DNA from: Campanula takesimana | Taxonomy: Eukaryota; Streptophyta; Magnoliopsida; Asterales; Campanulaceae | NCBI GenBank assembly: GCA_026119855.1 | Contig: JAOWBW010000387.1 | Location: 372,001-436,000, forward strand | Length of the DNA: 64,000 nt | Reading direction: 5' to 3' | Part shown: positions 45,361 through 56,073 of the stretch, in pieces | How positions within the stretch are numbered: position 1 is the first letter of the stretch | Layout of the letters: each line of letters starts with the position of its first letter | Made by a program: the position numbers and the translations under genes | The notes under the pieces: model-generated | Databases searched by the model: none | Told to the model about the DNA's origin: nothing | The model's input: only the letters and a program-made list of their open reading frames with translations

Positions 45361-45809
45361 TGTTGTGGATATGGCCCTCCACTACCCAAGCAAATCACAA
45401 GAACAATAAAAGCACACAAACAAAGCACAAGAAATCAAAGCAAGAAAAGACACAGAAATTGTTTACCCAGTTCGTCAATATGTTTGACTACGTCTGGGGG
45501 AACTACCAAGCCAGGATCTTGCACTATAATATGTTAAATCTGAGTTACAATGAGTATGGGGGCGGAACATTGTTTATATAGCAAACCTAGAATAAGACCT
45601 AAACCTAAACATAAGAGGAATCCTGAAAATCTGCACTTTCCCGACATTCCAGGCGCCCGCCTGTATATGCCCAAGCGCCCGCTTACTTGGTTATTCCAGA
45701 ATCCAGACTTTCTGTCGAGACCGGGCGCCCGCCTGGTAGTTTACCAGGCGCCCGCTTGGAATCCGCCAGATTTTCTCCCTTTGTTTCCATTAGGATCTCT
45801 ACTCCAACA
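45361..45809 (-). repeat. Copia D 5' LTR (449 bp)
   Basis: TGTTGTGGAT..CTCCAACA. From about 45460 rightward it matches the 3' LTR almost base for base; 45381-45455 does not align well with it. Confidence 0.93.
45653..45755. repeat. Four-word GC cassette, Copia D 5' LTR
   Basis: GCGCCCGC words from 45653 to 45748, identical in arrangement to 43301-43403. Confidence 0.95.
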
Positions 45810-45814
45810 TTCCG

Positions 45815-46394
45815 ATGGTCGTAAATCTATACGCCTTGTTATAGCAATAAATAAGAACAATGGTGAAAAGTGAAATAATCAAACACGAACACAAGAATTT
45901 TATTTGGTGCGCCAACTTGGCTGCGTCTACGGGTGGATGGGGAATATATTACTTTCAATGACAATTACAAAAGGCGATCTCACTAACCTAATTGCACGAA
46001 TTATTGAGCTCAATATGTCCATCAACCTAAATCTAAAATTATAGATCTATACTTGTATCTCTTAAAGATAACCGACCAAAAAATATGCTAGGGGAGACGG
46101 TGGTATTTATACTCATAAATACCTAATTCCCTAAAGGAGAAAGAATCTTATTTATGTGTACAAAGTAACTAGAATCATATTTCTTGTGTACAAAGTAATT
46201 CTATTCTCATTAGGAAATAAATTTCTTAATTCTTGAACAATTTCTTGTACCAATAAGAAACCCACTTAAACATATAACCTTAATCCTTGTACCAAAAAGA
46301 TTTCCTTGTGCCAATTCAAGTCCCAGGAATTCCTCGACTTATCACGGACAAATCCTTTACCGAATGCCATTGATTCAAATTCATATTCCTAACA
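45815..46394 (-). repeat. Copia E LTR fragment
   Basis: It carries the Copia-type R/U5 signature GGTGCGCCAACTTGG..GCGTCTACGGG at 45907-45936. A minus-strand TATA-like sequence (GAGTATAAATACC) is near 46110. It ends TCCTAACA at 46394, followed by a polypurine-like tract on the minus strand (AAGGTAGAGATTG). The left end is displaced by Copia D; the sequence at about 42850-42988 may be its other part. Confidence 0.6.
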
Positions 46395-47129
46395 ATCTCT
46401 ACCTTGACTTTAAATCTCCCCGAACCATAATCCATATCCAAGAACCAACCCCAAATCTACCTTGAGTTGAATCCTTTGCTTCTGAATATATCTTGGTACC
46501 TCCGCCACAGTTTTGTCTTTATCAAGATACAAACTTTGTTCACCAAAAAACAATCACGTTTACTTATTCAAGCAAACAAAAATTTCCTGCTCAACTTGTG
46601 CAATGATTTCTAGACCACTAGAACTACCATCACAAGACTACTATATCCGAAATACCAAATTATCGATCACCGATTTGAATACTAACCAAATGAAGACTGA
46701 CGATTTTGTCTTGGACTTCAATGCACTTCTTCAAACTCCCTTGAACGAACAAACAAACCACTTCATCAAAGTATTCCATATCCCGATTTATGTATTTGGA
46801 TTTTTTTCCTATAAATATTTGCCCAAATGGCAATTGCACGTGAACTACACGACTGAGCGATGTCTGCTTGAACCTCTAGAAACTCCACTAACAAGTTCTC
46901 TTACTTATTATGTTTCTTTGACCTCTTCATAATGCCAATGCGAGTCAAGAAAACCTAGGATTGATGTCTCAAAAATCCTTTTAGACCATCAACACAGTGA
47001 TTCGCTAAACAGTTGAAACTATACACCTCTAGAATTTAAGAAACCCTTTGCTGACTAGATTGTGTATCTACTTGCAGTGCTTCGGAATAGACTGCACCTT
47101 AAATCCCTAGATTGTACATTGTCCCGATT
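46395..47129. other. Unassigned segment between Copia E and Gypsy-G
   Basis: Probably the 3' interior of Copia E, since it starts at a polypurine-like tract. No domain could be read on either strand. A 139-codon plus-strand ORF at 46513-46932 is not convincing. Confidence 0.4.
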
Positions 47130-48205
47130 GCTTCTCAATGACATTAAGTCACAACACAATCTTGCACACATTCACAATCAACCCATTATCTACAATCTCA
47201 GCATCCCAAAACACCCCTCTAGGTGCTCTACAGTAAGACCCTAAACCTAGACAAGGATTGACTTCTAACTCAATAAGATTGAAACACTTTAATATTCTAG
47301 AAAAAATGTGCGACCGCCCACTTTACCATGTGCGACCGCCCAAATTACCCTGTTTCAAGAACAATTTCTTCAGATAGCTTGTGCGGCCGCACGCTCATTT
47401 TGAGCGGCCGCCCACAATGCCCGACAGGCCAAAAATAGCTTATTTTTACTCCCTTCGTTTCACCGTCCCAAACGTAGGAGTATACTTTTACTAACAACTA
47501 GGCAATACCCAAGAGTACTAAACAAGTTCAAAACCAACTATTTCAAGTTTACTCTTTCCTTCCTACACAGTATATTTATACTCCCTTTATCCCGAAATTA
47601 CAAGTATCACCAAATTCACCCAAATCACAAAATTAACACTTACAAGTATCAAGTATAACATATATGACCATTTTAACATTTAAAGGGGAATTAGTAACTT
47701 ACCTATTCCGGAGAAAAGTATCGAGAAAATAATATTTGATCGGGTAGAAATACTCTACTCAACACCCTGAACATTTTTATATAATTAGTTTTTAAAACGG
47801 ATAAGTAATTAAAAAGAAATAAAATCAAAATGAAATGAACTTACCTTTTCTTCAATAAACCAGAGAGAGTAATTTTTGGGAAAGTATATATGTATCTATG
47901 CGCAGAGAGAGATAGAATGTGATAAGAAGCAATTTTGATATTTTCCATTTTTCACTTAAGCCCTCCTAGTTTCATTTTAAACAACTAAACCTCTCTACTT
48001 TAAATTCCACTAAGGACCCTATAGTTTCAACTTAATCAATTAACTCCCTTAACCATTATTATTATTAACCAATTAAATAACACAATTAATCAAACAATAT
48101 GTGCAAGTCATAAAATATGATGTAACACATAAAATGCATACATAAGTTCAAATTAAAATCCCCAAAAATATAAAATAAATAGGGACGGGTTTTGGGGTCC
48201 TTATA
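47130..48205 (-). repeat. Gypsy-G 3' LTR, truncated
   Basis: Homologous to 60850-62097 at both ends: the CAATGACATTAAGTCACAAC block at left and the TTAAAGGGGAATTAGTAAC to GGGTTTTGGGG block at right. It ends at 48205 next to a polypurine tract (CTTTAAGGGGGAGTGA on the minus strand). The left half of the LTR is missing. Its GC cassette differs in word type from that of the 5' LTR. Confidence 0.85.
47308..47414. repeat. Four-word GC cassette in the Gypsy-G 3' LTR
   Basis: GTGCGACCGCCCA, GTGCGACCGCCCA, GTGCGGCCGCAC and GAGCGGCCGCCCA start at 47308, 47330, 47381 and 47402. Spacings are 22, 51 and 21 bp. Confidence 0.95.
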
Positions 48206-48207
48206 AT

Positions 48208-51200
48208 CACTCCCCCTTAAAGAAAATTCGTTCCGAATTTTAGGGTTACTTACCAAACGAATCAAACAACCAAGGATACTTCCTTTCCATTTCTTCCCGA
48301 GGCTCCCAAGTAGATTCTTCCACATTATGGTTTCTCCACACAACTCTAACAAGAGGAATACTTTTAGTTCTCAATTCTTGAACTTTGGTATCAATCACTC
48401 AAACTGGTTGCTTTATATAAGAGATATCGGTTCTAGATCCTCTGGTATCTCTGATAACATATAAGATGGATCATACAAATTTTTGCAAAGCACAGAGATA
48501 TGAAATACGTTATGAATTTACCCAAAGAAGATGGCAACGCAAGATGGTACGCAAGATTTCCAACTTTTTCTATAATTTCAAAAAGCCCATTATGATTTTT
48601 CCATCGAATAGCCAATCTCAATAGGTAGAAAGTGAACGGGATTTGTCAATCTATCCACGATTACCCAAACTGCATCATGCTTTCTTCAAGTACGAGGTAA
48701 CCCTGACACAAAATCCATCGTGACATACTCCCATTTCCACTCAAGTATCTCTAGAGGTTGAAGTAAACCTGCGAGTCTTTGATGTTCAGCTTTAACCTGT
48801 TGACAAGTCAAACACTTTATTACATAATCCACTATTTCCTGTTTCATATTACTCCACTAGAAATACTGCTTCAAATTATGATACATGTTGATACTCCCGG
48901 GATGAATAGTATACTTAGATTTGTGGCCCTCATAAAAAACTTAGCGTTTAATTCCATCAATGTTGGTACACATAACTGCCCTCTATAAGTTAATACTCCT
49001 TCAGGACTATGAGAGAAATCTTCAAATTTTCTATCCTCGATTTTATCCACTAATTTTCTCAACTCGTGGTCATCCTTCTAAGCATATTTTATTTGTTGAA
49101 TTAAAGTTGGCAATACTCTATTATTCGTAAACATAACTCCATGTATCAATTCATAAGGACACCAATCCTTCAAAAGTTCCATCCACCTATGCTGTCGGTT
49201 GTGCAACTCTTTCTAGGAGAAAAGATATCTCAACTCTTATGATTTGTAAAAATCTCAAACATTGTTCCATAAAGATAATGTTTCCACTTATGTAATGCAA
49301 AAACAATCACAACAAGTTCCATGTCATGTGTCAGATAGTTCTATTCACAAGAAGTTGACTTCCTCGAAGCATCTGTAAATAACCAATTCATCATTCCCAT
49401 TAGGTAACGCAAGAATAAGTACAGTGGTCAATCTCTTCTTTAATTCCTCAAAACTGACTTGACATTTTTCATCCCACATATATGGTACATTCTTTTAAGT
49501 CCACTGAGTGAATGGTGTAACAATCTTGGAAAATCCCTCAATAAATCTTTGATAATACTCCGTTAAACCCAGAAAATTTCCCAAATAACTGCTTCCCTCG
49601 GAGCCCAGACAAAACCATTCGCAATTATTGTTCATGTTCCTCTCGAGATTTAGAATAAACAAGGATATCACCGATAAAGACAACCACAAAGGTATCAAGA
49701 TAAGGTTTGAAAACCCGATTCATCATATCCATGAAAACAGTGGAGCATTTGTTAACCCGAAAGGCATGACAAGAAACTCATAATGACCATACCTACTACG
49801 AAAAATAGTCTTAGGGATGTCTTCAGAATAAATCTGCAACTGATGATAATCACTCCTCAAATCAAGCTTCGAAAAGACTACTGAACCTTGAAGTTGATCA
49901 AATAAATCATCAATGTGAGGCAAAGGATATTTGTTCTTTACAAACAACACAGGAGCTCCCTACGGTGATACACTGAGTCGGATAAAACCACTATCAAGTA
50001 ACTCTTGCAATTGAACTTTCAATTCTTTCAATTCAGATGGAGCCATTCTGTAAGGTACCTCAAATATCAGGGTAGTACTTGGAAGTAATTTAATACAAAA
50101 CTCGATTTCCCTATCGGGAGGCCTAGAATACTCAGTAGAGAACACATCAGGAAACTCTTTAACAATATGCACATCCTCTATTTCAAGCAACCTTTTTAGT
50201 AGTATCAAGAACACTGGCCAAGAATCCCACACAACCACGGTGTAACAATTTTCTAGCCTTCTCATAAGAAATAATACAAATCCCCCTACCCAGAAGAATA
50301 GCCTCAAAAGTAAATTCAGGCACATCAGGAATAGAAAAATGTGACACTCCTTTTATAACAATCAAATGAAGCATGGTAATTATTTACCCAATCCATTCCT
50401 AAGATAATATCAAAATCTTGCAATGGCAATATAACTAAATCAGCAAATCAAACATGCTCCCAAATATGCACATCACAAGTACGCAACACTCTATCAGTTG
50501 CCAAACACTCCCCCATAGGAGTGGACACCTCTAACACATAAACTAGAGACTCAAGAGACAATTGTAACTAAGATGCAAAAATGCACAGACACATATAAAT
50601 GCAATGAGCCGGGGTCTATAAGTGTACGTGCCCTCAAACTAGACATAAAAATTATACCTCCTATCACGGCAGAAGAATCTGAAGCCTGTTGTTGATTAAT
50701 AGCAAAACACGACCCTGCACCTTAGGCTTTACTGAGGCATCCCTCTTCTGACCCTGTGATGATCCAGCTCCACCCCTAAATGATACATTCCTCTTTCTAG
50801 GACAATCCCTTTGAAAATGATCAAACTGACAACAATTCAAACACTTACCCAACTTCTTCCAACACCTGATAGTTCAACTTTCCTCTTATGTTCTTCAATA
50901 TGGTGCTCCACTTGATAAACTCTATCAACTGCATCTTGAAAATCCTATAACTTGTGAAATACTAGTTGAATTCGGATCACAGTTCTCAATCCTTTCACAA
51001 ATCGCATTGCCTTCCTCTCCTCAGTTGCAACTAGATGAGTATAGTACCTAGATAACTCTGTGAATTTAGATGTATACTGATCCACAGACATAACATTTTG
51101 CTCTAAGGTGAGAAACTCCATTTCTTTCCTGTCTTGATCCATCCGGTGAATAAAATATTCCTTGAACTTCTTTAGAAAATTTTCCCAGGTATAGGGTACA

Positions 51201-51535
51201 TAAGTCTCATCCTAATTGGTCTTCAAAGCTTTCCACCAGTATTCAGCAGCTCCACTCAGTTTATAAGTAGCAAACCTGATTTGATCTTTATCAGCACATC
51301 TCAGAACATCAAATATTTTCTCTATCGATTCAATCCACCTTTCCACTTTAGCTACATCGGGTTCTCCATCATAGCCTATTGGTTTCATCTATAAGAACTG
51401 TTCTAGCCCATATCTCGGAGGTACTTGATCTTCTCCTTGTCTTTAATCATTTAAGGTTTTTATGGCTGCATCAAACATTCCCCTGCCTTGAAGGCCCTGA
51501 CTGATCTCCTTCTGTCCCAACCATTTTCAATAAGT
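48208..51535 (-). pseudogene. Gypsy-G gag-pol, heavily degenerate
   Basis: Minus-strand translation in several frames gives, from right to left: gag pieces (51430-50945, with VDQYTSKFTELSRYY and EERKAMRFVKGL), a CCHC knuckle (CLNCCQFDHFQRDC, 50850-50808), protease remnants, and RT (FCIKLLPSTTLIF to VQLQELLDSGFIRLS at 49960-50150; KYPLPHIDDLFDQLQG, FSKLDLRSDYHQ and FLVMPFGLTNA at 49745-49930). RNase H and integrase pieces follow (TYRGQLCVP near 48980, NLAYHLALPSSLGK near 48540) and a chromodomain-side end (48208-48352). Many stops and shifts exist and the integrase core is partly deleted. It is related to Gypsy-1 (Tekay/Del), but older. Confidence 0.85.
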
Positions 51536-51620
51536 ACCTGCATAAGACTCTCAACGCTACTCACCCTATACACAGATACCCTCCTAGGTCACTTAGTCAT
51601 TCTAGACCATCTACAACCTA

Positions 51621-51632
51621 GCTTTGATACCA
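51621..51632 (-). other. Primer-binding site of Gypsy-G
   Basis: Minus strand TGGTATCAAAGC, one mismatch from the initiator-Met site, two bases from the LTR. Confidence 0.85.
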
Positions 51633-51634
51633 AC

Positions 51635-52214
51635 TGTCACGCCCCAACCCGTGGTCCTACTGGCCCCACGTTCAAGACACGCATGGAAGACGTCATATAA
51701 CACTTTTAGAAAAAAAAATCGAAATATACTTTCATAAAGTTTAACAAAATTCACACATAAAGTTCAAAGACTTCCATTTAACTTTCAAACAAACTTTACA
51801 AACAACTTTCACAAACGAAAGTATTTAGCCCGAAGGCTTACACACTTTACTTACGAATGTACAATCACCACACTTTAACAAAATAGGTGATACACGGATA
51901 AAGTCTTGGGTACACTAACCCAAAGGTTATACATTTATATAATGCAACCTTTACAAACATGTCCCAAAAACTCTTACCAAAACCACCACAACGTCCTCCC
52001 TTGTGAAGTGACATATCCCCTGGGCTCTCCTTTATCTAAGGAAAACAACATTGAAAGGAACGGGGTGAGAATAAATCTCAGTAAGCTACTAAAATGCAAC
52101 TATGTTACATGCTGAAATGATACTCGTAATTGAACAATGTCAATAAACATTCATATAGCACGTAACATGAGAGGCAAAGCCAACTCATCATACCACACAT
52201 AAGGCGGAAATAAA
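51635..52214 (-). repeat. Gypsy-G 5' LTR, left part
   Basis: Begins TGTCACGCCCCAACCC at 51635. Interrupted at 52214 by Copia-52; ATAAA at 52210-52214 is the duplicated target. It continues at 60398. Confidence 0.88.
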
Positions 52215-53035
52215 TGTTGGTGTTGGTGACCTAGGCACGTTTGTTAAATGTTATATAAGTTATCATTTTATTCATGATGATAAATAGATGTTAAGATTAT
52301 TATTGTTGCTCATGTTTGCTTATAATAATCTCCGTCCCTAGAGCTTGTTAAGCACTAGCATAAAGGCTAAATGATCATGGGATGATCATGTTAGATTTAT
52401 GGGTACTTGTTTGGAACAAGGTACTGGACATGACCCTATGTATGAGATTTATGTCATGGTCTATGTCATATATAAATCTCATATTAGTTATGTCATTTGA
52501 ATCCTTAGACATGAAGTTATTATAGTCTTCCACTTGATGAAGATTATGTTTGACATATTCAAACGTTGCCTTAACACGGTAGTTATAAAGGGTATGATTG
52601 GCATAATCGGATTCACGTAGGGAAGAATAATAAGCTAAATGGATTTGTCCCTCTTTGGAGAGATGTCAAGCTTGGGCCCCTCGAAGGAATGATGTTGGTG
52701 AAATGTTTGGCCAAACTCAAATGGATTGATTGGATCAATGTCATTTGGATTATCAACATATTCGGAATCGAGAAAGTATTGAACAATAAAAGTTGACTTA
52801 TTGACCATGACTTGTGTTCAATGACATCGTGGACAAAGGGATTATGACATGTTCTAAAGGAATGCGAACTTGTATCTGGTAGGTATGACGGTTTGCTAGA
52901 ACCTAATCATATCTTATGGTTTCATGTTTGAACCCATTGCCAACTTAGTATAATCCTAGAGGGTCACACATAATAGAACGAATCTTAAATAAGGATTACA
53001 TTGGAATTTTGGAATTTCTGGAAATCTGGAAAAGT

Positions 53036-53142
53036 GTGCGACCGCACAAGATGGGTTGGGCGGCCGCACAGTTTGGGTCAGTTAGTACCAGAAACCTTCC
53101 AGATAGATGTGCGGCCGCACAACTGTTTTGGGCGGCCGCACA
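53036..53142. repeat. Four-word GC cassette in the Copia-52 5' LTR
   Basis: GTGCGACCGCACA, GGGCGGCCGCACA, GTGCGGCCGCACA and GGGCGGCCGCACA start at 53036, 53058, 53109 and 53130, spacings 22, 51 and 21 bp. The last word is about 90 bp upstream of the TATA box. The spacer before word 3 reads CCAGATAGAT. Confidence 0.95.
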
Positions 53143-53232
53143 CCATGTCGGGACAGGTTTCCTTATTTGATTTGGAAAAGAATTTTGGACGTGTTTAGAC
53201 ACAAGTTTCCTATTTGGAATAGGTCTAACTTG

Positions 53233-53240
53233 TATATAAA
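53233..53240 (+). promoter_or_regulatory. TATA box of the Copia-52 5' LTR
   Basis: TATATAAA within CTTGTATATAAACAGCC; repeated at about 59940 in the 3' LTR. Confidence 0.75.
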
Positions 53241-53691
53241 CAGCCAAATTCGGCCAGAATCAAAGCTAATAGCTTTTGTGCAAGTCTCAAAGAGTTTGAG
53301 AGGGTTTTATTTTGTTCTAAGAGATCCTAGATTGAAGAACAAAATAATACACAAATAAAATTCCATATAGTTCATATTAATTGTGAAAACGTGTTTCACA
53401 ATTTTGGTCTAGCAATAAAGATCAAGTGTTCTTGATATTCGTTCGTGGTGTGGATACCGCTAGAGGGTGAAACTTATCATCTTCAAAGTTCGTGATTCTT
53501 ACTATGTTCGTGATCAAGGTTTCAAGCCTCTATCGAATTCAAGGTTGCATAATCAAAGGCATCAAGGGTTAGTATTCTAGTATTCATTATGTTGTATTTG
53601 ACTTAATCATATGAATGGATCTATGGGCTTTGGGTTTCATTAAATTTTAAATGCTTAATTCCGCTGCGCATGTTACTACGAAACCCAACAG

Positions 53692-53703
53692 TGGTATCAG
53701 AGC
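53692..53703 (+). other. Primer-binding site of Copia-52
   Basis: TGGTATCAGAGC, initiator-Met tRNA type, one base after the LTR. Confidence 0.95.
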
Positions 53704-55260
53704 CCCGTTCATGTTGATTATTTCAATACTTAGATCATGTTGTGTGTATATAAATTGTTTATGTGCCTAACATGATATGAATATTGGATATATATGTTTA
53801 TGTGTTATATGATTCTATGTGGTTTATTGTTTTACAACTTTAATTGCACTATTGAATCGCAATAAAAATTATGGTGGATTTAAAATTGTTTGGATTATCA
53901 ATTTTTGATTGGATCAAAGTTTTGATATCCTAGGGATTCAAGAATAAATGGTTTATTCATTTTTTGATGATCATGGTGATTGGATCACCAAGAACACCAA
54001 ATCCTAATTGAATCGGGAAAACAATTTTGAGATAAATTTTGGAACTTTAAAATTTAGAATTTTTGATGGGGTCCGACCGGACCCATGCAGAGACCCGGCC
54101 GGACCTAGCTAGGGTTTTGCCGCAAGGGATCGTGCTAGGGTTTTGGGTTGGACTTTAGGGTTTAATTTTCCTATTTGTTTTAGTCGTTTGATTCTGAGAT
54201 TGGATCAAGGTTTGGATGGCTAATCTAAGTTCATCGAGATTGTGTTTCCCAAAATTGATCGCAATCAAAGTTTCAAAGATAAAACGAAGTTAGAATTATG
54301 AAGAGTTCATAATTGCTAAAATTGAGAAACAAAGTTCTTGATTCAAAGATTGGAGATCCATGTGGAATTGTGAATGCAATTGGCCTACGTTCATCGAGAC
54401 CATCTAATGCTTAGTTTCGGCCACATGGACTACTTTCTTGGTTTCTTGAATTAGTGCGGGATTGTGGTTGCCTAATGGCTTAGTTCGACCGCACTTCTTG
54501 TTGTCTTGATTTGGAGATAATAACCAAAGTTGAAATAGTCTCATCCTCATAATTATAGAGAAACTAATGACACATAAATGTTGTGCTTAAATTAATGATG
54601 ATTAATTTAGTGGCTAAACTTGATGCGTAACATGTTTATCTTGTGTGCTCATAAATATGTTGTATGCTATATGGTAATGAACCTTCAAGAAAGTTTTAAG
54701 TACTCTTGCCATGCCATGATGTGGGCACGCCCTAGCGAGGCACATCAACTATACGTTTAAAATGGTTGGACTTAATAAGGCGTCAAAACAGTTTTGGGCC
54801 TAGGCAAAGATGAGATTAAACATGCTTTTGAAATTGGATCACTAAGAATCATATTGGATATGATTGACAAGAAATTGTCTACCTAATTAATTTGATTTTG
54901 AGCGGTCCGCCAAAGCGGACTCAAGATTAAATTAAAGTTGGATTTTAGCCCAATTTAAAAGAATCTCAGAAAACGATCTAAGAGTCATATGGGATATGAT
55001 TGACAGGGTTGTCTACCTAATTAATTTAATTTTGAGCGGTGCGCCAAAGCGTACTTGAAATTAAATTAAAGTTGGATCTTATCCCATTTAAATTATATTA
55101 TACATTGGATGTATAAGAAGGTTATATAATTTAGTGGGAGTATTTTTGGAAAATACATTATTTATCTCTTTAATGAGATTGGTACTTGTAAAATTTTGGA
55201 AATTTTGCATGAGTTGTAGATAATGACAACTATCTTCGTTTCGATCAATCCTTTAGAAGG
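53704..55260 (+). other. Copia-52 leader
   Basis: No gene. A word pair, CGACCGGACCC and CGGCCGGACC, at 54075-54104 has CCGGA cores 22 bp apart. A duplicated segment of about 120 bp (GATTGACA.., GTCTACCTAATTAATTT, TTTTGAGCGGT) lies at about 54850-54955 and 54985-55095. Confidence 0.7.
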
Positions 55261-55900
55261 ATGAGCTTCAAAGAGAATGGTACAAACTTCATGGATTGGA
55301 TCCTGAGCCTAAGAATGGTTCTAAGGCAAGAAGATGGGTTGTACATTCTTGATGGGCCAATTCCTAAAGAACCTAATGCCGGAGTAGACAATCACAAGAA
55401 TCATGATTATGATTCTAGGAATGTGAGTTGTCTTATGCTCACGATTATGTGCTCTTAAACTACAACAAAGTTTGGAACTTATGGAAGCCTATTAAATAGG
55501 CGTGGAGTTGAGTTACATGTTTCAAAGAGCAATCTAAGCAAGAGAGGTATAAAACCATTGTTGCATTCACTCATTGCAAAATGAGTAAAGGACAAAGAAT
55601 GGAACCTCACATGCTTAAGATAAAGACTACGTAGAGCATCTTGAGAAACTTGGTTGTCCAATTGTATTGGAGCAAGCCACGGATCTCATTCTTGATTCAT
55701 TGTTCAAATGTTATGATCACTTAGTGATGGACTATGACATGCTTAGAATGAATAAGAATCTCTTCGAATTGCATTAACATGCTGAAAAACTGCGAAGATG
55801 AAGATATGGGAGAATGGTTCTCCAATGCTCAGGGTTCATGATGGAAAGGGGCCAAGTGCCAAAGGAGAGGTAAGACAAGGGTTGTCAAACCTAAAGGAAA
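55261..55900 (+). pseudogene. Copia-52 gag remnant
   Basis: Opens MSFKENGTNFMDWILSLRMV and continues LRQEDGLYILDGPIPKEP, matching the start of Copia Gag. Frame breaks occur after about 65 codons. Further gag-like pieces (DSLFKCYDHLVMDYDML near 55700) are in other frames. No CCHC knuckle was found. A tandem duplication of about 100 bp at 55878-56073 (GGTAAGACAAG..AAATTGTAGTCA) disrupts the end. Confidence 0.75.
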
Positions 55901-56073
55901 TAGTTGATGCAATTTGGTAAAGTGGCAATTGGATTGACCATCTAAAATTGTAGTCAAAAGGTAAGACAAGAGTTGTCAAACCTAAAGGAAATAATTGTGG
56001 TTAAAATTATAACTCTAGTTGATGCAATTTGGTAAAGTGGCAATTGGATTGACCATCTAAAATTGTAGTCATA

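Larger units (their letters stand above)
42989..45809 (-). mobile_element. Copia D: internally deleted Copia element with TSD TTCCG
   Basis: 2821 bp, with TTCCG at 42984-42988 and 45810-45814. It has an initiator-Met primer site and a polypurine tract. One long reading frame covers gag, protease and part of integrase; RT and RNase H are absent. It would depend on a helper element for movement (inference). Confidence 0.95.
52215..53690 (+). repeat. Copia-52 5' LTR (1476 bp)
   Basis: TGTTGGTGTTGGTGACC..AAACCCAACA. TATA box TATATAAA at 53233-53240. The transcription start is expected about 30 bp further on (inference). Confidence 0.95.

Noticed and set aside
46513..46932. 139-codon plus-strand ORF
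   Set aside because: No motif; it runs antisense to the likely Copia E interior.
53001..53358. Small ORFs in the Copia-52 LTR, repeated at 59703-60065
   Set aside because: They are LTR sequence upstream of and over the TATA box, with no coding signal.
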